Below are positions 49,476-59,944 of a stretch of 64,000 bases of DNA, piece by piece. Below the pieces are notes generated by a model. It was not told the DNA's origin, made no database searches, and saw nothing but the letters and a program-made list of their open reading frames with translations. The stretch's first letter is position 1; the number at the start of each line of letters is the position of its first letter. Source of the stretch: Heligmosomoides polygyrus polygyrus (taxonomy: Eukaryota > Nematoda > Chromadorea > Rhabditida > Heligmosomidae); contig OX377203.1 in NCBI GenBank assembly GCA_947396885.1, positions 3,472,001 through 3,536,000 of the forward strand. Reading direction: 5' to 3'. Made by a program: the position numbers and the translations under genes.

Positions 49476-50744
49476 TTTGGCGCTTTAAATCAGTATTTCT
49501 TTCATTATTTCAGGATGCTACTAAAATTTCAAACAGTGAGCTCATTTGTTCGAGCGGCTGGGTTAAAATTCCAAAGTTATGGTAAACTTTCCTTGAACAG
49601 AAAACTATTCTAACCGCGTTGGAGAGTCTCTAGTTTCATCTGATCAGTCCTGTCTAGCCGCTGGGCTAGGCTGATTGATGGTGTTAGAATGAGACAGGTT
49701 TAAAAAGGTGTACTTTCTTGAAGATCCTTCCACGCCGACTGACAGTGACTACCAATCAAGTTGTTCCAGTCTCTGAAAGGCTCATAGAGCAATTCTGCGG
49801 TGGTCGAAGTGTTCATAAAATGAGCCATTTATGAAGGAATTCAATTCTGAAACGACCCTCTTGAACAGGACCTATGGATTCTGACCGGCGAGGAACGTGT
49901 TCCGAAAATGCGCCATGCTCGAATTAAGGGGTTATGCGGACGATAACGACCACCGTCACTCACTCAGCTGTCAGTCAGTGCTGTCGCTGCTATCTCGATC
50001 GCCATCTGTGCGAGCCGTGGCTCGCTCTGCTTCGTTAGCTTTCGTGGCGTCATATTGTATACTCGACTGCCTGCTTTCCTTCGGGTATCTTTACCCATCT
50101 TTTTGTGTTGGGCGGGGTTTTTTGCTGTCTTAAGAGGCGCTAAGAGCAGTCGGCGCCCACGGAATGTCCGCCCTAGTGGTGCGCCTCAATGCTACTCAGA
50201 GCTGGAACGTGCTGACGTCTGTAGTACAGCTATGAGAACAATGGAATGATTCATCCTTCGATAGCAGTGGCGGTGGAGGGGGGGGGGGGGGGCGTATTCA
50301 TTTCCGGCGGTTTCCGCTGCCTACGCGCTCTTTAGCTCATCCTCATATAGAGGTAATTACTATAGTTGCACTTTTGAGATTTTTTTTCGAACGATTGAAG
50401 AACCGATGAATTCGATGTCAATTTTTGTTACTGGGCTTTCATTAATTACTAAATGCTGGGCTACTCTTCGTCAAAATAAGTACTAGTCCTTGTTAGGTAT
50501 GCGGAAAACCTCTTACGGAACACTTTCTTGCTGGTTCTTGAAAAATTGAAGTTGCAATCCTTGCTTTTTTGCTTTTTTCTTCTCCTTTTTAGTATTTTTT
50601 GGAGTTCATTTTCTGAGTATTCAGCTGGATTAATAATTTGTCATTTGTTGCTATGTCTTCTAACGACTGTTTCTAATGCTTGGTATTGGCGCACTACTAT
50701 GCGCTTTGAAGAAATAGAAAATTTTTCGAGCGAATGAATGAACG
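49476..50744. other. No supported gene; poly-G tract
   Basis: S-like blocks at 49586-49640 (ACTTTCCTTGAACAGAAAAC, GGAGAGTCTCTAGTTTCATC). A run of about 16 G at 50279-50294, followed by CGTATTCATTTCCGG, lacks the ATCC motif and mirrored partner of F/G elements. Otherwise unassigned. Confidence 0.4.
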
Positions 50745-51080
50745 AATTTATGCCCTCACCAATTTTTTTCGAATGATCGAAAATCGAATAAGCCTGTCTT
50801 TAGTTTATTCGAATAGTCGAATAATTTGTTCGAGTCAGGTTCTGTGCTTGAATATTAGAAGTTCGTTCGATATTCGAAAGTTGAAATGTTCGGTTTTCGA
50901 ATAATATTCGAATATGGCTCTCTTTCGATGTTCGAAAGCAGACGAATATTCGAAGTTTTAAAAGCGTCGATGTTCGAATTCGAAAGATTATTCGAAAATC
51001 TAGAAATATCAAATGCTCGAGTATTCGAATAAATTGTTGAAATGATTATTCGAAATACTCGTTCGAGCACAATTACAGTA
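50745..51080. repeat. TTCGAA/ATTCGAA-rich cluster
   Basis: TTCGAA, ATTCGA and close variants occur again and again (for example TTATTCGAATAGTCGAATAA, GAATATTCGAAG, GTTCGAATTCGAAAG). No fixed period is obvious. A second cluster with shared phrases (AAAATCTAGAAAT, CTCGA.TATTCGAATAAATT) lies at 52985-53110 in the same orientation. Confidence 0.6.
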
Positions 51081-51114
51081 ATTACTGTGCTTTGGCTTAC
51101 ATACATACGATTTT

Positions 51115-51245
51115 CATGTGAAATTGGACACTCTCCACAGCGAGCATGGCGCCTCTGAGATCAAACTGGACAGCATCCTAATACAAACGACCGTTTCCCA
51201 GATAAAACTGGGCATTTCTAAGAAGGTTAAAATATTTTTGCCGAG
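51115..51245 (+). repeat. S-family segment, 21-bp units
   Basis: TGTGAAATTGGACACTCTCC, then GAGATCAAACTGGACAGCAT and ACAAACGACCGTTTCCCAGA then TAAAACTGGGCATTTC are successive degenerate 21-bp units, followed by the anchor GGTTAAAATATTTTTG. GCATGGCGCCTC lies inside. Confidence 0.6.
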
Positions 51246-51694
51246 CAAATTTAGTATGATTTTAATTAGTTTAACTTAATTCTTTTATTTTTTTCTCAAA
51301 AAAATTAATTCGCCTGCACCACAAAGTGAAAACTTTCTTTGAAATTTTATGAAAATTTTATTTTTCGAGGCAAAATAATGTTTCGAGATAAATTTTAAGG
51401 CTCAGAGAGAAGAGATAGCGTCATGAGTTTGCTAACTCACTGCGATTATCATTTGATTTCTGTGGAGCTATACAGTTGTCAATGGTATAAAATCACTTAT
51501 ATCTTCGCTGTTTCAAGTAAACGGGTTACACTAACAATCAAATCAACATCACGACAAGCTAGATTACTGTGGCGCGATTTCTTATTATTTTAACAAACTA
51601 AGAAATTGCTGCCTTTCTGAGCCTTAAATTAAGCATTCGATCATCACTCCGATTATTTTCCTTGAAAAAAATAATAAGAAATATATAAAATTTC

Positions 51695-52158
51695 GGCACT
51701 AGTTAAAAGTTCCGACTCCACCGACAAGACTTCGGCGAAAAAAAATTCTCCCTGAAACTTTGTCTAGGGGGTTGTTTGGGGTGCTGATCACGAATACAAC
51801 ATCAGTTTTCAAAAATACGGCCGATTACGGTAGGTTACGGTAGCTAAAGGTAACTAAGGCTGCCGAAGTCATAATCATCGAATTTGCCCAAACTTCGCCT
51901 AGGGGGGTTATTTGGGGTGCTGATAACGAATCTGACATCCGTTTTTCGTTTTACGCCGGAGTTTGGGCAAAATCGGTGACCATTACCTTAGTCACCCGTA
52001 CCTTCCGTAACCTACCGTACTCCAGCGTAAAACGAAAAACTGATGTCAGATTCGTGATCAGCACCCCAAATAACCCCCCCCCCCCTAGACAAAGTTTCAG
52101 CGAAATTTTTTTTTCGACCGAAGTCCTGTCGGTGGAGTCGAAACTTTTAACTAGTGCC
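51695..52158. mobile_element. Palindromic element H2
   Basis: GGCACTAGTTAAAAGTTCCG then ACTCCACCGACA is mirrored by TGTCGGTGGAGTCGAAACTT then TTAACTAGTGCC. The perfect 8-bp AAAATTTC lies at 51687-51694 and 52159-52166. The interior shares GGGGGTTATTTGGGG, CTGATCACGAAT and CCGTAACCTACCGTA blocks with H1. Confidence 0.9.
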
Positions 52159-52166
52159 AAAATTTC

Positions 52167-52649
52167 GAAAACTGTATTCACTTTTTGGGCAGGTGAATCG
52201 AATTTTTCGAAGAAAGTTATACCAATGACAGAAAAAAAAATCATTTAAAACCATCTTTGAAAGTGTACGATTTATCTGGAAGACGCTCGTTTTGATTAGG
52301 ATGACATTCAGTTTGACTACAAAGGTGTATCGAAAATTATTTATAATAATTTGACTTGAAACTTGGTTTGTAATCTCATTGTCTGTTGAATTCCTCGAAT
52401 TCGCTCTGTTCTAAGGCTTGGACTAACAGTTGTTGCAGTTTTCGGCACAATGCGGCTCGGAGGAGGCCATCTTCTAAGGCAGCCCTATACGGCGTTCTGT
52501 GTTGCAGGATTTCAAAAAATTCACACAGCATTGGTGTGTTCTACACCAGTGGTGAACTGAGCTGAGTCACTTCTTATGTAATTGGACCTTCATCTGCCTT
52601 CTTACCAAAGCGGATCACCACTTAATACAGGGTGGCATCCTCCGAGCCG
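52167..52649. other. No supported gene
   Basis: S-like AAGACGCTCGTTTTGATTAG at 52279. GCGGCTCGGAGGAGGCCATC (52453) and GGTGGCATCCTCCGAGCCGC (52631) are mirrored over about 18 bases. Confidence 0.4.
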
Positions 52650-52905
52650 CTATGAGCCCAGTTTTCTTTTCGAAGGTTTTTGAGCCTTTCTTTTCTCCAC
52701 GGCGAGCTGTCGAATCTCCGAAGATTCGCCCGAATTGAGTTCAATTGCTGGAATTAGCATAATTCTGCCCTGTCTAATGCGAGTGTTTTCGGCGTGCAGT
52801 TTCTGGGCGATGAGGTCGTTTCGCAGCGCCGTGACAAGAGGGGTAAATAGAGATGCTTCCAAGATGTCGCGATTTTTCTTTGATTGGTAGCAACAACAAC
52901 AAAAA
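52650..52905 (-). CDS. Hypothetical coding stretch, C-terminal
   Basis: The minus strand reads KKNRDILEASLFTPLVTALR, then NDLIAQKLHAENTRIRQGRI, MLIPAIELNSGESSEIRQLA and ends KPSKRKLGS at a TAG (52650-52652). The mix of charged and hydrophobic residues and the codon usage are strongly protein-like, unlike the AT-rich flanks. Upstream codons (CCCCYQ) are probably not part of it and no acceptor is clear. Just after the stop, CCACCCTGTATTAAG resembles a transposon terminus (compare 46838), so this may be the C-terminus of a transposon protein. The family is not recognised. Confidence 0.4.
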
Positions 52906-52984
52906 AAGTATATTTGTGTGCAGTTACACACCACCAGTCACCGATGAAAGAAAATCAGCTGTAGAAATCACACTCACATATGCG

Positions 52985-53110
52985 AATATGGTTCCCTTTC
53001 GATGCTGAATTCGAACGAATGTTCGAAAAATCTAGAAATGTCGAATATTCTCGACTACTCGAACAAATATTCGAATAAATTATTCGAACGATTATTCGAA
53101 CATGTTCTTA
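52985..53110. repeat. TTCGAA-rich cluster, second block
   Basis: GCTGAATTCGAACGAATGTT, then CGAAAAATCTAGAAATGTCG and TATTCGAATAAATTATTCGA. It resembles 50960-51060. Confidence 0.6.
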
Positions 53111-53149
53111 GGGCTACAACTATAGCCACCAGCTTGACGCTAGCGAACC

Positions 53150-54362
53150 TAGTAGCTGAACAACCTTACAAGGAAAGGTTCCCAACGCAAGGTGAGCTTT
53201 TTCGATGCTACTTTAGCAGGATGGGCCGTGTGAGCAGAGTCCAGAATTGCAGTCAGTTTTTGCTGAACGCCTTGTTGAAGACCTGAAAAAGATGTATGAA
53301 AACGCGTGCGTAACATCAACCTCCTATGACAGCCCACGAGATGTGCCTCGTTGGCGCAGTCGATAGAAGTGCCGCGTCATAGGAGCACACCGTTGGGCTT
53401 TTGAGTTCGAGTCCGCGTACTGCCAATATTTTTGCACATACTAATTTGTTGTTATTACGCTTTCTCATGATCACAGGGTCAATTTTAGACCATCACTTCT
53501 TACAACAATCCAAGGCGGTTCATTTGCACCTCCATATGTGCTAGTTTTTTTTTTTTCGTAGATGGCAGTTGCTTACGTCGATGTTCATCCAGGACTCTTC
53601 TCTACACCCCCGATTTCGCGTTCAACGAAGAAGAATGGTCATTCCTTTGAAAGATGCTGACAACGCTTACAACAAACAAAGGTTGTACTATTTGCGCTTT
53701 CATATGTGCTAGTTTGTATGGCTAGTTAAGGATGCGTATCTGCACCATATCAATTCTCTGGAAATAAAAGCCCTCATTGCTCTTCCCTTTTAGTCAACAG
53801 CTATGGAACAAAACTATGAAAAACGTAAACACAAGCGCGTGTCACCACAGCAGCATCTTACAAAAGCCCCTGGCAAGGAATGACCAATTCTTCATCGTTG
53901 AACGTGTAATCCGTGGGTGTAGAGAAGGATCCTGGGTGGGTATCGACGCAACCAACTGCCACCCACGAAAAAAACTAGCATATATGAAGCCGCAGATAGA
54001 CAGCCTTGGTCTGTTGTGAGCATTGATGGCCTAGAATTGGCTCTTGTGATCATGAGGAAGCGTAAAAACAACAAATTAGTATGTGCAAAAATACTGGCAG
54101 TACGTGGACTCGAACTCAAAAGCTCATCGGTGTGCCTCTATGAGGCGGTACTCCTATCGACTGCGCCATCGAGGCACATCTTGTAAGGTGTGGTAAGGGT
54201 TGATGAGTGTTGCGCACACGTTTTCACACATCTTTTTCAGGTCTTTAACAAGGCGTTCAGCAAAAACTGACTAATTCTGGACTCCGCTCACACGGCCCTA
54301 CATTCTGCCAAATAGCATCGCAAAAGTTCACCTTGAGTTGGGAACCTTTCCTTGTGAGAGCG
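53150..54362. repeat. Inverted pair of tRNA-like repeats, family B, 1.2-kb palindrome
   Basis: The left arm (about 53150-53668) mirrors the right arm (about 53838-54362). Each arm holds the body (CCGTGTGAGCAGAGTCCAGA, CTTGTTGAAGACCTGAAAAA), a tRNA-like module (left: CTCGTTGGCGCAGTCGATAG at 53347, and TTTTGAGTTCGAGTCCGCG at 53398), and TACTGCCAATATTTTTGCAC. Towards the centre, ACCATCACTTCTTACAAC and GTTCAACGAAGAAGAATGG mirror CATCGTTGAACGTGTAATC blocks. The loop is about 170 bp. The tRNA-like modules point to the loop. Confidence 0.85.
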
Positions 54363-54369
54363 GCGGCTA

Positions 54370-55300
54370 TCCGATGTTGCATCGATATGCGGTGGCCAGC
54401 GCGACCTGGCCACCATGGCTATGTATATACGACGAAAACGAACGAGTCCAGTAAAACGGACGTGCAATCGATAGGGAGCCTCGTCGTGGCCGTGGTGGAG
54501 TCGGTGGCGCTGCTAGTCGTTAGTTGCGTCCGAGTTTTCCTCTCGCCCGCCCCGGCTGCGTGGGGCACCCTGACCGAGCAGCCGACCGGCCAGCCAGCCA
54601 GCCAACCAGCCGCTTGTCCCTCGGCCAGCGTTACTTGCGCCATGGTTTTTTCAACTCCTGACCATCCGTGCTGTAGCGGACTGTGGCGATCGCGGCCATT
54701 ACCCCAAGCGATCGGCGTGGTCCAGAGCTTTCACTGGTCCGGCATGGGGAAAGAAGAAGCGCCGGTTCACTTGATGGCCGTGTCTCCTCGTCGAAAGCTG
54801 CCCTCAAGTGGCTTTCGTCGCCCTGCCCTGCCCTGCGTTTTTCGATCGGCAAAAGGCCAATCCAGTAGAAGGTGTCAACTGCCTGGCAGTGCGCCCAGCC
54901 GGTGCCGGAACTGGTTCTTCCGCTTTCACACAGTTCCATGGATGGAATCGCAGCTCGTAGTTGACTGATTTTCGTCCTCTCCTCCTCCTCCTCCTCCTCC
55001 TCGTCGCCTCTCCACGTACTAGTTTGGCGGTGGCGCGGCGAATCTCCGTCGCGTGGCCGCCACCGCCGCTCATTCATTCACTCAGCGACGAAGCCGTCCG
55101 TCGCGACATACGTAATTATATTCGCAGCGCGACTCACGCTGTTAGTGACGCGTTAGCCGCTAGTGTTGCTTGTGGTCCGGATATCCCCAGCCGATTTCTG
55201 CGCTGTCCTTTCGTCCTCGTGTCTTTTACGACTGCTTCAATGGCCATTTTTCGCGCCGTGAAGTTGCAGCTCCAATAATAGCTGCTTCAGAGAGTAGTGC
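54370..55300. other. GC-rich island with long frames on both strands
   Basis: Frames are open at 54333-54968 (plus), 54631-55077 (minus) and 54961-55278 (plus), which cannot all be coding. A CCAGCCAGCCAACCAGCC repeat lies at 54589-54613 and a (CTC)n run at 54978-55003. The latter gives LLLLLLLL, which imitates a signal peptide in the third frame. That frame continues LSDEAVRRDIRNYIRSATHA, which looks protein-like. A promoter-proximal or 5' exon region is possible. No gene is recognised. Confidence 0.3.
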
Positions 55301-56138
55301 TGTCCATCTGGTTTGCACAGTACCATCCGTATTCTTTGGTTTTTGGTCGGAAAATGCGCAAAAAATGTCTTTTCCGCCGCCTTTTGATAGTGCTCTTCAA
55401 ACTGCGTGCTTTGAAAAATAAATCCGGTATTTGAGATCAGCAGCGAATAGTCTACCCGATGAAGAGGAAAACACCAAGACAGCAAATGTTTAAAATGCTG
55501 ATTGAGTAAGCAATGTTCAGAGTGTGACCTTCTGTGATTAAATATTAGGTTGCCTCAGAAGTCCCCGCCTTTTTTCAATAGAAAGAGCGATGTATAGGAC
55601 GAACGCATGGCGTAATCCTTCCATATGGTTGTCCCATAAGTCCCAGCCTTTTTTTTTCAACGATTCGTTGCGGATTTCGCCGGCAGTCTCTTGCATAGCG
55701 CTATGCAGCCTTCGAAAGGGAATGATTTGCTCTATCAGAGCATGTATTGCATTTCTTTTTTCATCCCGAATATTGTCAATTTTTAGGTCGTTGAAGGGAA
55801 AAGTGAAAAAGTGACCATCTGCCCAGTCGCTTCTCTCCGCTTAGGTTTGGAATTTTTGCGCAGATTTTCGTAGCATTTGGAAGACAATATTCTGTGCTAC
55901 AAGAACACGTGTTGCTCCTATTTGCCCAGGCACATAAAAATAACACACACCAATTACGGTGGTTTTTATTTACATTTTTGTTTTGTTTATTTTTTATTTT
56001 TTGCTATTTATTTATTAATTTGTTTTGTTATTTTTCTAATCGCAGCTTATTGCATACTAACAATAGAATGTTGGAATAGGTGTATGATTTTTCTTCAGAT
56101 TTAGTTTTATTCTCCCTGCTGTATTACCCCTGCTGTGG
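55301..56138. other. No supported gene
   Basis: AT-rich, with poly-T stretches. Frames at 55590-56104 are hydrophobic by base composition. TTGCCTCAGAAGTCCCCGCC and GTTGTCCCATAAGTCCCAGC (55552 and 55627), each followed by T runs, form a short direct repeat. Confidence 0.35.
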
Positions 56139-56425
56139 ACGCGTGTAGCGCAGTCGGAGGAGGCGCCGACTGTCGCGTGCACCCGATACCAGGTTCCTGG
56201 TTTGGATTTCCCGCCCAGGCCAACCAAGCCTTCCATCCCTCCGTGGTCGGTGAATTGGTACCAGACTTGTCTGGGAAGCATAGAGCGCTGACTTGTTCAT
56301 CGGCTGGCCACCGCAAGTCATTGTATGGCCAAATACGCATTCATGTCGCCTCCACGACATCCCGCAGAAATAGAATGCGCTGGCGCATCCCAGAATGGAT
56401 TGAGTAACGCCGTCCTTTATCCCTG
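56139..56425 (+). repeat. SINE-A, best preserved copy
   Basis: The head GCGTGTAGCGCAGTCGGAGG then AGGCGCCGACTGTCGCG has a perfect A box. The B-box region is GGTTTGGATTTCCC. The body has CCAGACTTGTCTGGGAAGCA and CCACCGCAAGTCATTGTATG, and the tail GCGCATCCCAGAATGG then TCCTTTATCC. The TSD is not clear. Confidence 0.85.
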
Positions 56426-56444
56426 CTGTTATTGTTATGTAGTC

Positions 56445-56640
56445 TCTACTTGAAAAAAACTGAGCATTTTTCAAAGAAGCTGGACACTTCTGAAGCCAAA
56501 CCAACCAGACATCTTCGAGATCAAAATGAGCTTTTTTTCCGAATTAAGCAGGCTATCTTTAAGGTGGTGAAAATAGGCTTTTTTCTTGCGAAAGATTTAC
56601 GATTATATTCCCCGCTGTTGTAGCGCATTCCAGGGAACCG
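56445..56640 (+). repeat. S-family segment
   Basis: GCTGGACACTTCTGAAGC, CAAACCAACCAGACATCTTC, GAGATCAAAATGAGC follow the S unit, and GGTGGTGAAAATAGGC resembles the anchor block. No coding signal in 56641-57035 either. Confidence 0.5.
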
Positions 56641-57035
56641 GAGAAAATCCGCGTTAAAAATGAAGTCGCGTGTGCTGCTCTTTTCTCCACTTTTCTATGC
56701 GCAGATTTATCTAAAAGTTTCATATAGTGCTAACTTGCGATGAAATATGCGACTAAGAAGACACCGTAGAGGCACAGAATAACTTTTGTTTATTAATACT
56801 GCCTTTGTCATCAGAGAATCTCTCTGTAATAATCAGGAGAATGACAAATACGCAGAAGGTATAACGAATACCAGAGGAATGCTACACGTGGTCGATAGAA
56901 AACTGAATGACGTAACTGCTGTTATTACCTTATTTGGACTTTTAACGTAATTACGTTCACTGAACTGTTCCTCTTTTGAATCTTACGACTTCAAGGAGAA
57001 GTTACAGATTCTTGTTCTAGAAGTTAATGCATTTT

Positions 57036-57176
57036 GGGACCAGATTCATCAACTGCTTACCGCCCCTCTAACGGTGAAAATACCGCCAAACCTTATATGA
57101 CATTCGTCAGCATCAGATTTGGCGGTGCTTTCACCGTTACTTCGATGGCGGTAAGCGATTGACGAATCTGGCTCCC
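57036..57176. repeat. Palindromic element J2 (J-alpha)
   Basis: GGGACCAGATTCATCAACTG then CTTACCGCCCCTCTAACGG mirrors CGATGGCGGTAAGCGATTGA then CGAATCTGGCTCCC. It resembles J1 (8565), including CGCCAAACC and CATCAGATTTGGCGG. Confidence 0.75.
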
Positions 57177-58280
57177 GAAAACCATTCCAAGCAGGGAATT
57201 TGACGAGAATGGCATGCACTTGTTTGTCGAGTGGGGAGGAAATCCCCAGAGGTGGGATCAGTTCAGAAGAGTGACAGCGGCTTGTTGCACTTTTGGTGAA
57301 GATGATGAGGCTTGTCGGGTTCTCCCTACTCGTACCTAACTCGGTAAGTCCCTGGTATGCAGACGAACCCACGGGCGGTCAGCATGATCGCGTGTCCAAC
57401 CCGTTGTCATCTGAGTCATCATCGCCTTGCATGTGCTCCTCTTCTCGTCTCATCGTCACCAGCACCACCACCACCGCCGCCAGTCACCTCGTTAACTGGC
57501 GCCGATTATGACTCATCCCAACGGTGAGAGCTACCCGACCCACATGGGGTATTCTCCTCCTGGTCGTTTTCTATTGCGGGCGGCGGCGGTGTGCGCGGTC
57601 TGTTTTCGTCTTCGATTTCTGTTTGTTAATGGCCGACGGACGCGCGGACGACTACAGCCGCCTTCTCGCCCGGCTGCTGCGGTGGTGGTCTGCGTCGCCT
57701 AGTGCTACTGGGCAACCCTAATGCTCCGTGGAGTTCAGTTTTTTATTTGTTTATGTTCTCCGATCCCTAGCCGTGGAGGGCCATTTCCGTCGCTCGCGTG
57801 AGCAGGGTGTCAGGTTTCACTGGCCCGTCCATTTTTCACAGCGCCTAGTTGGTCGGGAGGACTATAATCTTCTCCCGGTCGAGGTCTTTATGGACTTCAG
57901 CTGAGGGCTTTCGTTCTCTGTTCTTCTAGCGCCCTCAGATGGTGTTGGCGCTGAAAATCGGCTGTTGTTCTCGCCCGCCTTCCTTCCCCTGGCACCACCG
58001 TTTCCTTAGCAGCCGCACAAATCACTGTTGTTCGGTGCGTTGTTGCACCTGGAGAGGAAACGCGTGCGACCTGAGCACTATTAATCCTTTGCGGGTCTAA
58101 TTTTTTGCGTCAGAAAATTGATATAAACAGCTGGCTGTGCTTTCTTTTAGGCCTAGAATTCCCTTTGTCTTCCAAAAATCTTCATAATGGAGAGATTTTC
58201 GGAGGAGCTGGGGTTGTTGAAGTTGTGCCTATTTTAGTTCGATTGATGAAGGATTTTATCGTTTGTTACCGCAATTTCTG
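57177..58280. other. GC-richer unique DNA, no supported gene
   Basis: Possible short exon-like pieces with donor sites: ATGATGAGGCTTGTCGGG to AACTCG|GTAAGT (57345), and ATGACTCATCCCAACG|GTGAGA (57509-57524). A frame containing MADGRADDYSRLLARLLRWW (57628-57721) has no known family. The evidence is too weak for a gene model. Confidence 0.3.
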
Positions 58281-58284
58281 CATT

Positions 58285-58420
58285 CATACCATTTTCACGT
58301 CAAAATGGACGCTTCTCAAATCAAACTCGACGCTATCCTAGGCAAACTTGACGGTTTCGGAAATAAACCGAGCCTTCAAATCCAAGGGAGCGTCTTCGGA
58401 ATTAAACTATGGACTCTCCA
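58285..58420 (+). repeat. S-family segment, clear 21-bp units
   Basis: Successive units CAAAATGGACGCTTCTCAAA, CAAACTCGACGCTATCCTAG, CAAACTTGACGGTTTCGGAA (each 21 bp from CAAA to CAAA), then less regular ones. The 7-codon periodicity keeps an open frame in this copy only. Confidence 0.65.
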
Positions 58421-58483
58421 AAAAGGCTACAGTAGTTTTTTCTTTAAGAAAGATTTACTATGGCTTTCTTTGATTTTTTTTTG

Positions 58484-58985
58484 CGCCAGGCGGGTCTCGA
58501 ACTCGCACCTGCTGAACGGGCGGGAAAGCTCTACCCCATTACTCCTCCGGCGCTGTTTGAGCGAAAGCAACATCCACACCTTGTAGGACCCATCAACACT
58601 CACCCGTATATCGGGATGAGATGGTCGCCGATATCAGCGCGAAACCAGTTAAGCTGAAGGTCTTGATAGAAGTGCCACTTGAGGCTTAAAGAAACGGACT
58701 TGAAGCATTTCTATCAAGACCCTCAGCTTGACTGGTTCCATGCTGATATCAGCGGCCGGCTCATCCCGATATACGAGTGCTGACGGGTCCCACAAGGTGT
58801 GCATGTTGCGTTCGATCAAACAGCGCCGGAGGAGTTATGGCGCAGAGCGTTCCCGCCTGGTGAGCAGGAGGTGAGGGTTCGGGTCCCGCCTCGCACTAGA
58901 GTTTTGATCGCAACAACGTTGACGTCGTCGTAACAGCTTACAACCTCGATACCAGCAGCTTCAGGCTTAAAGAAACTGACTTGAT
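58484..58985. repeat. Inverted pair of tRNA-like repeats, family E, second locus
   Basis: The left arm (58486-58695) mirrors the right arm (58700-58910). Right arm: ACAGCGCCGGAGGAGTTATG then GCGCAGAGC (A-box-like) and GTGAGGGTTCGGGTCCCGCC (B-box-like). The arms also share CTATCAAGACCTTCAGCTT and ATCCCGATATACG. The flank at 58905-58985 (AGCTTACAACCTCGATACCA, GGCTTAAAGAAACTGAC) equals, inverted, the left flank of the 24.6-kb pair. Confidence 0.8.
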
Positions 58986-59107
58986 TCAATGTTTAATTTA
59001 CTTGCCTAGTAGGTGAACATGCTCCTGGGAATTTTATAAAAATCTCAGTTTTGAGGGAAAAAATGGTTAAAGCTTGAACGAGCGTCCTCGAGGTTAGAGA
59101 CTCTCCA

Positions 59108-59277
59108 GGAGCCGGATTCATTCAACGACTTACAGCAGTTTAACAGAGAAGATTACAGCCGAAATCCCTGATAACGAGGCTTATCAAGCGATATGGTGAG
59201 CGAAAAGCTGTGTTATCTGAGTTTTCCGCTGTGAATTCTCTATTAAAGTTATGTAAGTCGTTGATGAATCCGACCCC
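59108..59277. repeat. J-beta element J5, left arm of palindrome
   Basis: GGAGCCGGATTCATTCAACG to TTGATGAATCCGACCCC. Its two halves are only partly self-complementary, but it is the mirror of J6. Confidence 0.75.
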
Positions 59278-59771
59278 AGGACGGCTAGAAAAATCTTCTC
59301 CGCTTAGTGAAAACTCTGTTTGACATTTTATTAAATTTTTATCCTTTACCGAAAATAATAGTTTAAGTGTGCTTTTAAAGGCAGGAAGGCAGCAATTTTG
59401 TGGTGTTAAAGGTGGAGATTGCGCCATGCACCTGACCAGAACGGAGCGATTTTTATTCGAACGATAAAAAAACTGTTCCGTGGAGTTACACACTTTTCAA
59501 CGGTACAACAAAAAGTGTGTTTTCTACAAATGCTTTTGTTGTACCGTAGACAAGTGTGTAACTTCGTGCAAACAGATTTTTTTACCGTTCTAATATAAAT
59601 CGCTCCGTTCTGGTCCGGTGCATGGCGCAATCTCCACTTTTAGCACCACAAAATGGCTGCCTTCTTGCCCTTTAGAGCAAGCTTAAACCATTATTTTCGT
59701 TGAGGGACAAAAATTTAATAAAATGTCAAACAGTGTTTTCAGTAAACGGAAAAGATTTTTCTAGCCGTCCT

Positions 59772-59940
59772 GGGGTCGGATTCATCAACGACTTACATAA
59801 CTTTGACGGAGAATTCACAGCGAAAAACTCAGATAACGCAGCTTTTCGCTCACCATATCGCTTGATGAACCACGCTATCAGGGATCTCGGCTCTAATTTT
59901 CTCTGTTAAATTGCTGTAAGTCGTTAATGAATCCGGCTCC
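59772..59940. repeat. J-beta element J6, right arm of palindrome
   Basis: GGGGTCGGATTCATCAACGA to AATGAATCCGGCTCC. The order of internal blocks is J5 reversed (CTCAGATAACGCAGCTTTTC, CACCATATCGCTTGATGAAC, GGGATCTCGG), so the two arose by inverted duplication. Confidence 0.75.
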
Positions 59941-59944
59941 TGGA

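Noticed and set aside
50279..50294. F/G-type terminus at the longest uninterrupted G run near 50.3 kb
   Set aside because: The flanking motifs of either family are absent.
53345..53425. Genuine tRNA gene
   Set aside because: Box motifs are present, but the T stem is imperfect and the unit is part of a repeat with mirrored copies at 54085-54180 and another at 17150.
54961..55278. Secreted protein with a signal peptide
   Set aside because: The leucine run is the translation of a CTC microsatellite; two other frames are open in the same island.
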